DNA from: Maribellus luteus | GTDB taxonomy: Bacteria; Bacteroidota; Bacteroidia; Bacteroidales; Prolixibacteraceae | Direction: 5' to 3' | Assembly (NCBI RefSeq): GCF_003576475.1 | Contig: NZ_QWGR01000003.1 | Span: 186,001-250,000 of the forward strand | DNA: 64,000 nt | Shown here: positions 46,989 to 56,381 of the stretch, one piece after another | How the letters are laid out: each line of letters opens with the position of its first letter | Numbering within the stretch: position 1 is the stretch's first letter | Program-made: the position numbers and the translations under genes | The notes under the pieces: generated by a model | The model's database searches: none | Told to the model about the DNA's origin: nothing | What the model saw: the letters and a program-made list of their open reading frames with translations, nothing else

Positions 46989-48536
46989 TTACTCTTCCTT
47001 GATTTTTATGTGAATTTCCTGGCGGTTGGCGATATCGAGCCCCATCCAAAAGCAAAGCTCTGCCACGCGTTTTAGCTTGTCAAAATTGATCTTGTCCACA
47101 TCGTCGCCCACCTGATGATAATCAGCATGATAACCGGTTGCATAATTTAACACCGGCACCCCGTTTTTGTGGAAGCTGTAATGGTCGCTGGCCCTTAGAA
47201 AATAAGCGGGCAAAGTGGTATCCGGAATCAGCTTCAGTTCTTCGCATTTTTGCCGGTTGATCTCCGCCAGTTCTGGCCATGCATTGTTGGATAAAGTATA
47301 CAGGCCGTCGAAATCTTTTACTTTTTTGGGCGATTTGTTCCAGATTGTATCGCGGGGTTCGAACACCCGCCCTACCATATCGAGGTTAAAACAGGTAACC
47401 GTTTTTTCGAGTGGAAACAACGGATGCTGTGCATAATAATTCGAGCCAAACATTCCCAATTCTTCGCTGGTAACCCATAAAAACACAATGCTTCGTTTGG
47501 GTTTTGGATCGAGGCTGGCAAACGCTTCCGCCACTTCCATAATGGCCACAGTTCCCGATCCGTTATCATCGGCCCCGTTGTACACATCGCCGTTCTGATC
47601 CACTCCTACATGATCGTAATGTGCCATAAACACCACACACTCGTCTTTTAAAACCGGATCTGATCCTTCCACATAAGCGACAATATTACGGGCTTTTATT
47701 TCATTTTTTATCACTTTTGAATTCACCGAAAGCTGCTTGTCATCCATCTCAAATCCTTGCTTAACGCCGGAGGCAGCTACACTAACAAGGTACTTTTCAA
47801 ACTGCCCTTTCCCTCCCAGAATTTTATCAGCCAGCCGGGGCAGTGCCACCAACACCGGAATTCCTTTGTTTGTCTGACTATCGGACAGGCTGTATCGTTC
47901 GCGGTTATTCCAGACTTTTATTTCATTGAATGCATGATTGTGACGATCGTGCGGACAAGTAACCACAACAATGGCTGCCGGCTTTTTTTCCGCAAGCGAA
48001 CGGATTTTACGCCGCTCATCGCGGTTATTCCACGAGAACTTTGCGGATTCAGGAAAACCGTCGGCCTTGCCCTGGGCTACTACCACCACTTTCCCGCTTA
48101 CGTCTGTTTCATCATCAATGTCTCCAAAACCTGCCATTACAATGGTTGCATCGCTCAACACTTCTTCCTCCATGCGGCCATCCAGGCGAATGAAATCGGA
48201 CGTACGAAAAACAGTTTTTCCGTTTCTCCCAATCACCGCTATAAAACTTTCCGGATCGGGACGCGACGAAAGCAGGGGTACCTTTTGGCTGTACGCCGGA
48301 AATCCGGGTTGCAATCCCAGTTTTTCCGCCTGTTCAGTAATGTAATCAGCTGCCATTTCCAGTCCGTTGGCCTTTGTTCCCAAACAACGCCCCTCAAGTT
48401 TATCCGACGCCAGATAGCTCAGATGTTCATGCAAACCCGCTTTGTCAATCTTATCAACCGCTGAATTCTGCGCGAAAACATTCAAAAAAAACAGTGTCCA
48501 AAATAAACCCGTAAATGCAGTTTTTTGTAATAACAT
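46989..48536 (-). CDS. secreted M28-family metallopeptidase 2
   Basis: A 515-residue paralogue of the neighbouring M28 enzyme, with signal peptide ending near Val-Phe-Ala-Gln. The same zinc-binding set is present: His-Tyr-Asp-His-Val-Gly, Gly-Ala-Asp-Asp-Asn-Gly, Ser-Glu-Glu-Leu-Gly and Asn-Leu-Asp-Met-Val-Gly, and a late Ser-Asp-His-Tyr-Ser-Phe-His. The two differ most in the N-terminal insert, which suggests different peptide preferences. Upstream it is divergent from the M48 peptidase gene. Confidence 0.92.
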   Translation of the reverse strand: MLLQKTAFTGLFWTLFFLNVFAQNSAVDKIDKAGLHEHLSYLASDKLEGRCLGTKANGLEMAADYITEQAEKLGLQPGFPAYSQKVPLLSSRPDPESFIAVIGRNGKTVFRTSDFIRLDGRMEEEVLSDATIVMAGFGDIDDETDVSGKVVVVAQGKADGFPESAKFSWNNRDERRKIRSLAEKKPAAIVVVTCPHDRHNHAFNEIKVWNNRERYSLSDSQTNKGIPVLVALPRLADKILGGKGQFEKYLVSVAASGVKQGFEMDDKQLSVNSKVIKNEIKARNIVAYVEGSDPVLKDECVVFMAHYDHVGVDQNGDVYNGADDNGSGTVAIMEVAEAFASLDPKPKRSIVFLWVTSEELGMFGSNYYAQHPLFPLEKTVTCFNLDMVGRVFEPRDTIWNKSPKKVKDFDGLYTLSNNAWPELAEINRQKCEELKLIPDTTLPAYFLRASDHYSFHKNGVPVLNYATGYHADYHQVGDDVDKINFDKLKRVAELCFWMGLDIANRQEIHIKIKEE

Positions 48537-48670
48537 AGGTATTATCTGAAATTTTGAAGAAATTTACACATTGGTTTATAAAGTAACAATAAACGCAACG
48601 TTTACATTAAACCCTTTTAACATTGCAAGTGTTGTCGTATAACAAAGAAACTGCAACTAACATTCAGAAT

Positions 48671-50134
48671 ATGAAAACAACAAAATCGATTTTTTCTATT
48701 TTATTAATTGCATCGCTTATTTTTTTGGTTCCCTCGTGTGCAATAAACCCGGTTACCGGGAAAAAGCAAATCATGTTTGTTTCGGAAGAGCAGGAAATTG
48801 CCATGGGAGCCCAGTATCACCCTTCGGTGGTTTCCACTTTTGGTATTTATGACAGCCCCGTCATTCAAAAGTTTATTGAAGAAAAAGGAACGGAAATGGG
48901 CAAGATCTCGCATCGCCCCAATTTAAAATATCATTTTACCATTCTTGATTCGCCGGTGGTAAACGCCTTTGCAGTACCCGGAGGTTACCTGTATGTTACC
49001 CGGGGTATTTTGGCGCAGTTCAACAGCGAGGCCGAGCTGATCGGTGTTTTGGGACACGAAATGGGCCACGTAACCGCGCGCCACTCTGCTCAACAGCAAA
49101 CCAACCAAACCATTGGGCAGGCAGTATTGCTCGGCGGTATGCTTGCCTCCAAAGAAATTTACAAGTTGGCCGATGAAGCCATGGCCGGCATGCAATTGCT
49201 GTTTATGAGTTTTAGCCGTGAAAACGAACGCGAATCGGATCGGCTGGGAGTGGAGTACGCTACTAAAATTGGATACGATGCCCACAAAATGGCCGACTTT
49301 TTCCAGGTGTTGGAGAAAATGAGCATGGGCAGCGAGCAGGCAGGCGTGCCGACTTTCTTTTCAACTCACCCCAATCCCGAAGACCGTTTTAATTCGGTTC
49401 ACCGCATCAGCGACGAATGGCAGGCCAAATACCCGGGAAAAAACTTTATTGTTGACACCAACGATTACCTCAGCATGATTGACGGGATTGTTTACGGAGA
49501 AGATCCGCGCCAAGGATTTGTGGAGAACAATACATTTTATCATCCTGAACTGAAATTTAAATTTGCCTTTCCTTCGGGATGGAAGCTGGTGAATGCGCCT
49601 ACCCAGGTACAGATGGCCGCCCCCGATCAGAAAGCAGGAATTATTTTCATGCTTTCGGACGAAAGCACCCCAGCTGCCGCTTCGCAAAAAGCCATCAGCG
49701 ACCTGAAACTTTCGATCATCGAAAGCAAGGATGTAAAAGTAAACGGGAACAACGCCGTGGCCGTTATCTCGCAGCAGGCTTCGCAAAGCCAGTCGGGACA
49801 ACAACAGGTTATTAAACTTTGCTCGTATTTTATTCAGAAAGATGGAAAAGTTTACACGTTCCATGGAATTGCCAGCGACGCTGACTTCAACCAGTTCCTG
49901 CCTTCTTTCCAATCCACCATGAAAGGTTTTGCAACTTTAACAGAAGCATCGAAACTGAACGTTAAACCCGACAGAATCCGCATAAAAACGGTACAAAAAA
50001 CAAGTACACTGGCCGACGCCTTTGCTTACTTCAAAGTTCCGAAAGAACAATACAAGGAACTGGCGCTTCTGAACAACATGGAGCTGAACCAGCAACTAAC
50101 AAGAGGCAAACTGATTAAAGTAATTTCCCAATAA
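48671..50134 (+). CDS. M48-family metallopeptidase lipoprotein
   Basis: A 487-residue protein, lipobox Val-Pro-Ser-Cys (Cys23). His129-Glu-Met-Gly-His133 is the zinc site, with a downstream Glu in Glu-Arg-Glu-Ser-Asp-Arg. This is the BepA/YfgC/LoiP type of periplasmic protease that handles outer-membrane proteins. Beyond the protease domain (to about 270) is a beta-rich region of about 150 residues and a LysM-like end (Asn-Met-Glu-Leu-Asn-Gln-Gln-Leu). The ATG at 48671 starts the signal peptide; an upstream TTG at 48623 is less likely. It converges with the GH5 gene, 5 nt apart. Confidence 0.9.
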   Translation: MKTTKSIFSILLIASLIFLVPSCAINPVTGKKQIMFVSEEQEIAMGAQYHPSVVSTFGIYDSPVIQKFIEEKGTEMGKISHRPNLKYHFTILDSPVVNAFAVPGGYLYVTRGILAQFNSEAELIGVLGHEMGHVTARHSAQQQTNQTIGQAVLLGGMLASKEIYKLADEAMAGMQLLFMSFSRENERESDRLGVEYATKIGYDAHKMADFFQVLEKMSMGSEQAGVPTFFSTHPNPEDRFNSVHRISDEWQAKYPGKNFIVDTNDYLSMIDGIVYGEDPRQGFVENNTFYHPELKFKFAFPSGWKLVNAPTQVQMAAPDQKAGIIFMLSDESTPAAASQKAISDLKLSIIESKDVKVNGNNAVAVISQQASQSQSGQQQVIKLCSYFIQKDGKVYTFHGIASDADFNQFLPSFQSTMKGFATLTEASKLNVKPDRIRIKTVQKTSTLADAFAYFKVPKEQYKELALLNNMELNQQLTRGKLIKVISQ

Positions 50135-50139
50135 AAGAA

Positions 50140-51390
50140 TCAGGGGTTTAGCCCCATCGCCTTAATGTATTCATCGTTAACTGTACAATTTCTGAATTGG
50201 CAGTTTTCGATGAATTCAAGCAGGGCTTTTTTCACCAGCTCCTGATCGGGACGGGCTGCACGAATTTCGGCGAAATTACCCCGCGCGCTTTCGGTAAATG
50301 CGACGATCAAGTCCCAGTTTTCAGGAGTCGGAACTGTTACCATTCCCCTTTCGCTTCCCATCTTTTTGTAAGGCCAGTAGGTGTATCCAATGTTATTACG
50401 GATCATCAGCCGGGTCCAGGCCGAAATCCATTCGTTGGTATTTTCGCCGGTTTCTCCCATAAACATGGGCAGATTTACCGAGTCCCTGTAATCGACAAAG
50501 TCCTGGATGTTGGCCTGCAGGGTATCGCACCAGTAACGATGGCAGGTGTACATCATTTTGTCATCCAGTTTCGAATCGGTAAAAACCCGGAAATTGCTGT
50601 TCCACTGTGCACCTCCCAGCATAATTATATGGTTGGTGTCCACTTCGCGGATGGCTGTCACGGCTTTCCTGTACAAAGGTTCCAGCTGTTCATTCAGCAT
50701 GGCCTCATCCTCTTTAAAATACGTAGCAATGGGCTCGTTCAATAAATCGTAGGCCAGAATAACCGGTTCGTTTTTGTAATGTTCCGCAATTCGTTTCCAG
50801 ATGTCCACAAACAACTTCTGACTGCGTTCGCTTACCATCAGCCACGGATAACCGTAACTGTCATCGATGTTATCGCCGGTTTGTCCGCCGGGAGCATCGT
50901 GCATGTCCAGTATCAGGTAAATTTCGGAAGCACGGCACCACTCCACCAGGCTGTCCAAACGCTGAAAACCATCCTGATCATGGCTCAACCCCATGTAATC
51001 TTCGTGGGTGAAAAGTTTGTAATGAAAAGGAATGCGAATGGTATTGGCTCCGGTACTTTTAATGTGTTGAATATCTTCGCGGGTAACATAATTGTCTTTG
51101 AATTTTTGCCAGAACTCATCCACAAAATCAGGCCCCACCATTTCACGAAATGCCTGATCGATCAGCCTTGCCGAACTTGCTTTTTGAAAACGAAACATGT
51201 ATCCTTCCGGGTTCAGCCAGTTCCCCAGGTTGGTTCCCTGGATAAAAAACTTGCTTCCGTCGGGAGCCACCAGGTCTGGGCCGTTAATGGTGATAAACTG
51301 AGGTTCCGGCTTGGGTTCAACAGTGGTTTGACACGCATAAAAAGCGGCAAAAAATGCCACCAGCATAAGCAGGCTTCGTTGTTTTTTCAT
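50140..51390 (-). CDS. GH5-family glycoside hydrolase lipoprotein
   Basis: A 416-residue protein with lipobox Ala-Phe-Tyr-Ala-Cys. A cellulase-type TIM barrel with Asn-Glu-Pro (acid/base Glu219) and Gly-Glu-Thr-Gly-Glu (nucleophile Glu313). Gly-Thr-Asn-Leu-Gly-Asn-Trp-Leu at the start of the domain is typical of exo-beta-glucanase-type GH5 members. It hydrolyses a beta-glycan at the surface or in the periplasm; whether glucan or mannan cannot be told. It is not in an evident PUL. Confidence 0.9.
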   Translation of the reverse strand: MKKQRSLLMLVAFFAAFYACQTTVEPKPEPQFITINGPDLVAPDGSKFFIQGTNLGNWLNPEGYMFRFQKASSARLIDQAFREMVGPDFVDEFWQKFKDNYVTREDIQHIKSTGANTIRIPFHYKLFTHEDYMGLSHDQDGFQRLDSLVEWCRASEIYLILDMHDAPGGQTGDNIDDSYGYPWLMVSERSQKLFVDIWKRIAEHYKNEPVILAYDLLNEPIATYFKEDEAMLNEQLEPLYRKAVTAIREVDTNHIIMLGGAQWNSNFRVFTDSKLDDKMMYTCHRYWCDTLQANIQDFVDYRDSVNLPMFMGETGENTNEWISAWTRLMIRNNIGYTYWPYKKMGSERGMVTVPTPENWDLIVAFTESARGNFAEIRAARPDQELVKKALLEFIENCQFRNCTVNDEYIKAMGLNP

Positions 51391-51480
51391 GACGGTTGTA
51401 TTGATATGTTTCAAAAACAGAACGCTTCCACTTTCAAAAATAAGCGACGCAATTCATTTGTCGAAGAGCCAGGCTCCTCC

Positions 51481-52650
51481 TCAGAAAGTCAGTTTTTGCA
51501 GGGCTTCTCCTCCCGTACTTTTTTGAATAACGGTAAAATTATCCAGGCCGGCCTCCACTTCCAGCGACGTATTGTGTGCATTAATAATGATAGGAAAATC
51601 GTGCACTTCCGGTTCCGGTTTTACATATTCGTACCGGTGTAAATGCCCGCACAACATCGCTGTTATTCCCTGTCCGTTTAACACCGGCAAAAACTTATTC
51701 CGGATATCTGCCGGGCCGTGCCAACTGGAGCCCACCGGAGGAATGTGTATCAACACCACCTTGTGGCGGGCAGTTGTAAACGCTTCGCTCTGCACGACCT
51801 CTTTCAGCCACTTTTGCTGCTCCGTACGATACGCATCAAATTGTGCCAGCCCGGAATATTCAATGTCCGAATCAGGTTTATCTTCTCCCCCGTCGAGCAC
51901 AATAAAAAACACAGGCCCCTGCCGGAATGAATAATACAGTTTCCCGGTATTGGTGGGGTAATATTCAGGAAAAGCCACGCTGAACTTTCCCCGTGTTTCA
52001 TGATTTCCGCGGCAAAAATAAACAGGTACTTCTCCGGCAAACATGTTTACCGATTCATCCATAAAACCGCTGAAAAACTGGGTTTCATCATTCATGGAAG
52101 AAACCATGTCGCCGTTGAAAAACACCAGATCGGTAGTTCCGTACTTCACTTTTTGCGACAGATTTTTCAGATCATCCACTCTGCTGTGAATATCGTTCAG
52201 CATAAGAAAAGAGATCGATTTCTTGTCGTCGTCCAGCGTACAAAACCGCAAGGGCTTTTTCGAATATACATTGGAAGAGGCAATGTTTCCGTACAAAACA
52301 CGGTGTCCTTCGTAACTTAACACGGCCTGCGAGAAAATACGGTAACGGTATTCAGTGCCTTTCTTTAAGTCCAGAATCTTTATTTTGTGCAGCTTTCCTA
52401 CAATCCTGTTTCCGTTGGACGTTTCATAGTACTTCGGGCGTTCGCTGGCGTAAAAACTGTCATCTCCTGCCGGGGCTACTTCTACCCACGATACCGCGTT
52501 GCTGTCGGTGGTCCAAACAACGGTCACTTCATTCTCGCCCAGCGCCTGAATGTAGGGCCCGTGGGTAATGTGCAACTCTTGTGCAATTCCGGAAAGTGAA
52601 ATAAAAAAGAGAAGCAAAACGACCAACAGTGATACTTTTGTTTTATTCAT
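51481..52650 (-). CDS. secreted purple acid phosphatase-like metallophosphoesterase
   Basis: A 389-residue protein with a Sec signal ending near Gly-Ile-Ala-Gln. The first ~100 residues are a fibronectin III-like N-terminal domain of purple acid phosphatases (His-Gly-Pro-Tyr-Ile-Gln). The metal ligands are in Asn-Asp-Ile-His, Asn-Gly-Asp-Met, Gly-Asn-His-Glu and Cys-Gly-His-Leu-His. It hydrolyses phosphomonoesters in the periplasm. The start at 52650 begins the signal peptide. It is upstream of the GH5 gene (90 nt) on the same strand. Confidence 0.9.
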   Translation of the reverse strand: MNKTKVSLLVVLLLFFISLSGIAQELHITHGPYIQALGENEVTVVWTTDSNAVSWVEVAPAGDDSFYASERPKYYETSNGNRIVGKLHKIKILDLKKGTEYRYRIFSQAVLSYEGHRVLYGNIASSNVYSKKPLRFCTLDDDKKSISFLMLNDIHSRVDDLKNLSQKVKYGTTDLVFFNGDMVSSMNDETQFFSGFMDESVNMFAGEVPVYFCRGNHETRGKFSVAFPEYYPTNTGKLYYSFRQGPVFFIVLDGGEDKPDSDIEYSGLAQFDAYRTEQQKWLKEVVQSEAFTTARHKVVLIHIPPVGSSWHGPADIRNKFLPVLNGQGITAMLCGHLHRYEYVKPEPEVHDFPIIINAHNTSLEVEAGLDNFTVIQKSTGGEALQKLTF

Positions 52651-52872
52651 GATTTTACAGGTTACAGAATTCAGCCGGAAACAAATGAAGTTCATTTCTT
52701 CTCGGGTGAAACCGGTTGGTTTAAGTAAAAATACTCAGGGTGAATTTAGCAAAAAGTATCAGAAGTAAAGAATCCTGACCTGAACAGGATTTCTCAAAGT
52801 CAGAAATTCTTTACTCCTCTTTTTCAATCAAGAATGAACGGTGTTTCGGTTGGTGGTTTATGCAAATTGCTT

Positions 52873-53643
52873 CTACTGAAGCAATGCGGCACTGGCAGCG
52901 TCAAGAAATAAAACAGCGTTCGGATGCTTACGCAAGGCTGTTGACGGGTAATGCTGATCGACCGTTTGCGTTAACGTACTCTGAACTGCCTGAGCTTTGT
53001 TGGTACCCGGCACCATGCAAAATACAAAGCCGGGCTTCATCAGTGTTGGAACGGTAAGCGTAAGTGCGTGAGTGGGCACTTCGTCAATCGAGGTAAAACA
53101 TCCGTCGTTTACCTGTTGCTGGCGACACTGCAAGTCCAGATCAACCACCTTTACGGACTGCGGATCGTCGAAACGCGCCACGTGCGGATCGTTGAAAGCA
53201 ATGTGTGTATTTTCGCCGATTCCCATGCAAACAATTTCGGGCTGAAAACGATTCAACAGTTCGGCATAACGGATGCATTCCTGTTGCGGATCAGCTGCCT
53301 GGCCATTCAGGTAATGTACTTCAAGAAACGGCACTTTGGAAAAAATCCGTTCTTTTAAAAAATTACCAAAACCCTGCGGAGCATCAGCAGACAGGCCAAT
53401 GTATTCGTCCATGTGAAAAGCGATCACCCGGTGCCAATCGATACCGGGTTGGGCAATCAATGCCTCCAGAAATTCGTTTTGAGAAGGCGCAGCGGCAAAA
53501 ATCATTCGGATGTTTTCGCGCTCTGCCAGCAAAGAACGCATTGTTTGAGCTACCTGCAAGGCAGCATCTTCTCCCATTTCCCTACGGGTAGAAAACAACT
53601 TCACAGAAAGAGTATCTTTCTTAAATTCAGTTTCTTGTATCAT
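52873..53643 (-). CDS. glucosamine-6-phosphate deaminase-like protein (NagB family, altered site)
   Basis: A 256-residue cytoplasmic protein of the NagB/6-phosphogluconolactonase superfamily. Phe-His-Met-Asp79-Glu-Tyr matches NagB Asp72. In the second active-site loop, Gly-Ile-Gly-Glu-Asn145-Thr-His147-Ile-Ala-Phe-Asn-Asp152 has Asn where E. coli NagB has Asp141 and Asp where it has Glu148, and Thr for Gly. The catalytic His is kept. It follows nagA directly, so an amino-sugar role is likely, but the usual deaminase chemistry should not be assumed. Confidence 0.85.
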   Translation of the reverse strand: MIQETEFKKDTLSVKLFSTRREMGEDAALQVAQTMRSLLAERENIRMIFAAAPSQNEFLEALIAQPGIDWHRVIAFHMDEYIGLSADAPQGFGNFLKERIFSKVPFLEVHYLNGQAADPQQECIRYAELLNRFQPEIVCMGIGENTHIAFNDPHVARFDDPQSVKVVDLDLQCRQQQVNDGCFTSIDEVPTHALTLTVPTLMKPGFVFCMVPGTNKAQAVQSTLTQTVDQHYPSTALRKHPNAVLFLDAASAALLQ

Positions 53644-53774
53644 TGGTTTTAAATTTTCAACAACAACATAATTGACAAGGGTTTATCCATCCGGAAATTT
53701 TCATTCCGGTAAAAACTGCCGCTATTCTGCACTTCACCCCCGAAAATGCAACGGCTTTATTATTGACCGATTTA

Positions 53775-54959
53775 TTATAGTTTGCTATGCATAACATCTC
53801 CTTTAACAAGGGTTGCCAACACCTGAATATCCGGATCGAAAATCACCACATCGGCATCTTTTCCGATGGTCAGGCTCCCTTTTTGCTTTTCTACTCCACA
53901 AATTCGTGCAGGTGTAGAACTTATCATCTGAATGGCATGCAACAAAGGCACGCCCGCCAGCTGAATCATGTTTCGCACCAGTCGGTCGGCTGTGGCTACA
54001 CTACCGGCAAAAGCTGTGCGGTCGGGAAGTTTGGCAACTCCGTCTTCAACCAGTACCGGCAGGCCGTCCTTTTTACTTCCCAATATGCTTTCGTCAACTT
54101 CCTGCCCGGCAGCCCGCATCGAATCCGTTATCAGCGCAATCCGCGCGGGTCCCATCTGTTTATATATCAGTTGCAACAAACTGGGCGGAAGATGTACGCC
54201 ATCGGCAATGATCTCCACGGTTAACTGATCGTACAAATAGCCACTTTCAATAATTCCGGCATAACGGAAAGCATTGCGACGGGTTACACCCGACATTGCC
54301 GAATAAAAATGGGTCAGGTGGGTGTAACCATTTTCCAGGGCTTCCGCCACTACTTCAGAAGTCGCATCGGAATGAGCGATGGCAGCCAGAATACCTTTTT
54401 TGCTTAGTTCGCGGCCAAACTCCATGGCGCCTTCCAGCTCGGGAGCTGCACTCCAACGAATAATATCCGACGATTGATTAAGCAAAGCCTGGTACTCTTC
54501 ACGTTGCGGATTGCGGATGTAACGCGGATCCTGAGCTCCTTTCTGGCTCATGGCAAAATAGGGCCCTTCGAGGTGCAGCCCCAGAAACTGAGCGCCCCCG
54601 AAATTTTCATTTTTCACCTGCTTGTACGACTCCAGAAGCTCCAACAGGTCTTTTTTTTCGGCGGTAAGCGTGGTTGGTACCAGTGCCGTTGTCCCGAACC
54701 GAACATGCGTTCGGGCTGCTTCCCGAAAAGCTTCGGGTGTACCATCCATAAAATCGTAGCCGCCACCACCGTGCGTATGCATATCGATAAATCCCGGGGA
54801 AACATAATTTCCGGCAGCATCTATTTCCTCTGCACCCGGAAAACTCATTTCACCTTCTCCGGTCCCCACAATCTTTCCGTTTTCAATCAGCAGGGTTCCG
54901 TTTTCAACTATCCGAAAAGGAGTAATCAGTTTTCCGTTTGTAATTTTTATCCGCTTCAT
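53775..54959 (-). CDS. nagA: N-acetylglucosamine-6-phosphate deacetylase
   Basis: A 394-residue amidohydrolase. Asp-Met-His-Thr-His-Gly-Gly-Gly-Gly is the first metal motif, Leu-His-Leu-Glu-Gly-Pro carries the key Glu, followed by Ala-His-Ser-Asp-Ala-Thr, Leu-Thr-His-Phe-Tyr-Ser-Ala-Met and catalytic Asp in Ile-Thr-Asp-Ser-Met. It removes the acetyl group of GlcNAc-6-phosphate in the cytoplasm. It lies between the transporter and the NagB-like gene, the order of a nagP-nagA-nagB operon. Confidence 0.95.
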   Translation of the reverse strand: MKRIKITNGKLITPFRIVENGTLLIENGKIVGTGEGEMSFPGAEEIDAAGNYVSPGFIDMHTHGGGGYDFMDGTPEAFREAARTHVRFGTTALVPTTLTAEKKDLLELLESYKQVKNENFGGAQFLGLHLEGPYFAMSQKGAQDPRYIRNPQREEYQALLNQSSDIIRWSAAPELEGAMEFGRELSKKGILAAIAHSDATSEVVAEALENGYTHLTHFYSAMSGVTRRNAFRYAGIIESGYLYDQLTVEIIADGVHLPPSLLQLIYKQMGPARIALITDSMRAAGQEVDESILGSKKDGLPVLVEDGVAKLPDRTAFAGSVATADRLVRNMIQLAGVPLLHAIQMISSTPARICGVEKQKGSLTIGKDADVVIFDPDIQVLATLVKGDVMHSKL

Positions 54960-54989
54960 TGTATTCCTTTCTTTTATTTTTCAGAAAAA

Positions 54990-56303
54990 TTAAGCCAGCG
55001 CTTTTACGGCCGGTTTCCAACGCTTTACACGGTAACCGTAAGCTGCAAAGAAAACCAGGTATATATAACACGGAATCAGGATCATGTATGCCGAACGCAC
55101 ACTAAAATGATCGGCCATTATTCCGTACAAAACCGGTGTAAGTGCGTTACCACACAAGCCCATGATCATAATGGAAGAACCCAGTTTTGTGAAACGTCCG
55201 AGCCCTTTGATGGCCAGCGGCCAAATGTTGGCAAATATCAGAGAATTGGGTAATCCCAGCGCTGCCAAAAGCCAGATGGAAATATCGGTCTGGTGCCCGA
55301 ATACATTTACTTGCCCGCTAAACACAAGCACTCCTCCTGAAAGAACCAGCCCCATGATGGTACAAACCAACAAAGCATTGCGCTGATTGATATAGCGGGG
55401 AATGGTGATCACCCCAATAAAATAGCCGCACATGGTAGCTCCCAGCACGTACGACGGGAACACTTTGGCTTCCAGCAAATCGAGCCCCATGGTTTGTGCA
55501 TAACCGATAATGGTATCGATGGCAATAATCTGAGACCCCACGTGAAAGAAAATGGCCAGTGCCCCCAGAATCAGGTATGGAAACTGGAAAATACTGGTTT
55601 TACTGTGTTCACCTTCTGCCAGTTCTTCTTTGTTTGATTGCTCGGTATTTAACTCGGGCAGGGGCGAAAAACGGACCAGCAGTCCCACCGCGATCAACAT
55701 TGCTCCCAGCACCGAATACGGAAGAATCACCCGTCGGATAAGCTCATCCAGCAAATGGTTTTTCTCGGCAACTGAAAGCGTACCGCTTTCGAGCGTACGG
55801 AACAATTCGCTGTCGGTTACTTTCAACACAACGGCTGCAAAAATAAGCGGCGCCAGAATACCGGCCACTTTGTTACAGATTCCCATGATGCTGATGCGCT
55901 GTGCGGCCCTTTCAATCGGCCCCACAATGGTAATATACGGATTAGCCGCCGTTTGCAACAAAGCCAGTCCGGTTCCAATCAGAAATAAACCTGTCAGAAA
56001 TACAGGATAGGCGCGGCTAAGAGCTGCCGGCACAAACAGGAATGCCCCGAAAGCCATGGCAAAAAAGCCCATCATCATCCCTTTTTTAAATCCCACCTTT
56101 TCCAGCAAAAAGGAAGAAGGTACCGACATAAAAAAGTAGGCCACATAAAAGGCAAAAGCTACTAAATAGGACTGAAAATGCGTGAGTTCACAGGCTATTT
56201 TAAAATACGGTATCAGAATGGCATTGACCCAGGAGACAAAGCCAAAAATAAAAAACATTAAGCCAAGTATGGCGATGGATATAAAGGATGTTTTGTTCTT
56301 CAT
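54990..56303 (-). CDS. nagP: sugar MFS transporter, FucP/NagP family
   Basis: A 437-residue inner-membrane transporter with about 12 transmembrane helices of the FucP/glucose-galactose family. Ala-Asn-Pro-Tyr-Ile-Thr and Gly-Ile-Cys-Asn-Lys-Val-Ala-Gly-Ile are typical of the family. The 30-nt distance to nagA points to uptake of N-acetylglucosamine, hence the name, but L-fucose cannot be excluded because the same family carries it. It starts 78 nt after the last oxidoreductase of the LacI block. Confidence 0.85.
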   Translation of the reverse strand: MKNKTSFISIAILGLMFFIFGFVSWVNAILIPYFKIACELTHFQSYLVAFAFYVAYFFMSVPSSFLLEKVGFKKGMMMGFFAMAFGAFLFVPAALSRAYPVFLTGLFLIGTGLALLQTAANPYITIVGPIERAAQRISIMGICNKVAGILAPLIFAAVVLKVTDSELFRTLESGTLSVAEKNHLLDELIRRVILPYSVLGAMLIAVGLLVRFSPLPELNTEQSNKEELAEGEHSKTSIFQFPYLILGALAIFFHVGSQIIAIDTIIGYAQTMGLDLLEAKVFPSYVLGATMCGYFIGVITIPRYINQRNALLVCTIMGLVLSGGVLVFSGQVNVFGHQTDISIWLLAALGLPNSLIFANIWPLAIKGLGRFTKLGSSIMIMGLCGNALTPVLYGIMADHFSVRSAYMILIPCYIYLVFFAAYGYRVKRWKPAVKALA

Positions 56304-56381
56304 CAGTTTAAAATTGTTTGTTTTGAATGGTTTCCCAGGAGTGCGGGAATACTCCCATTTATGATTCGTTTCTGTTTAGTT

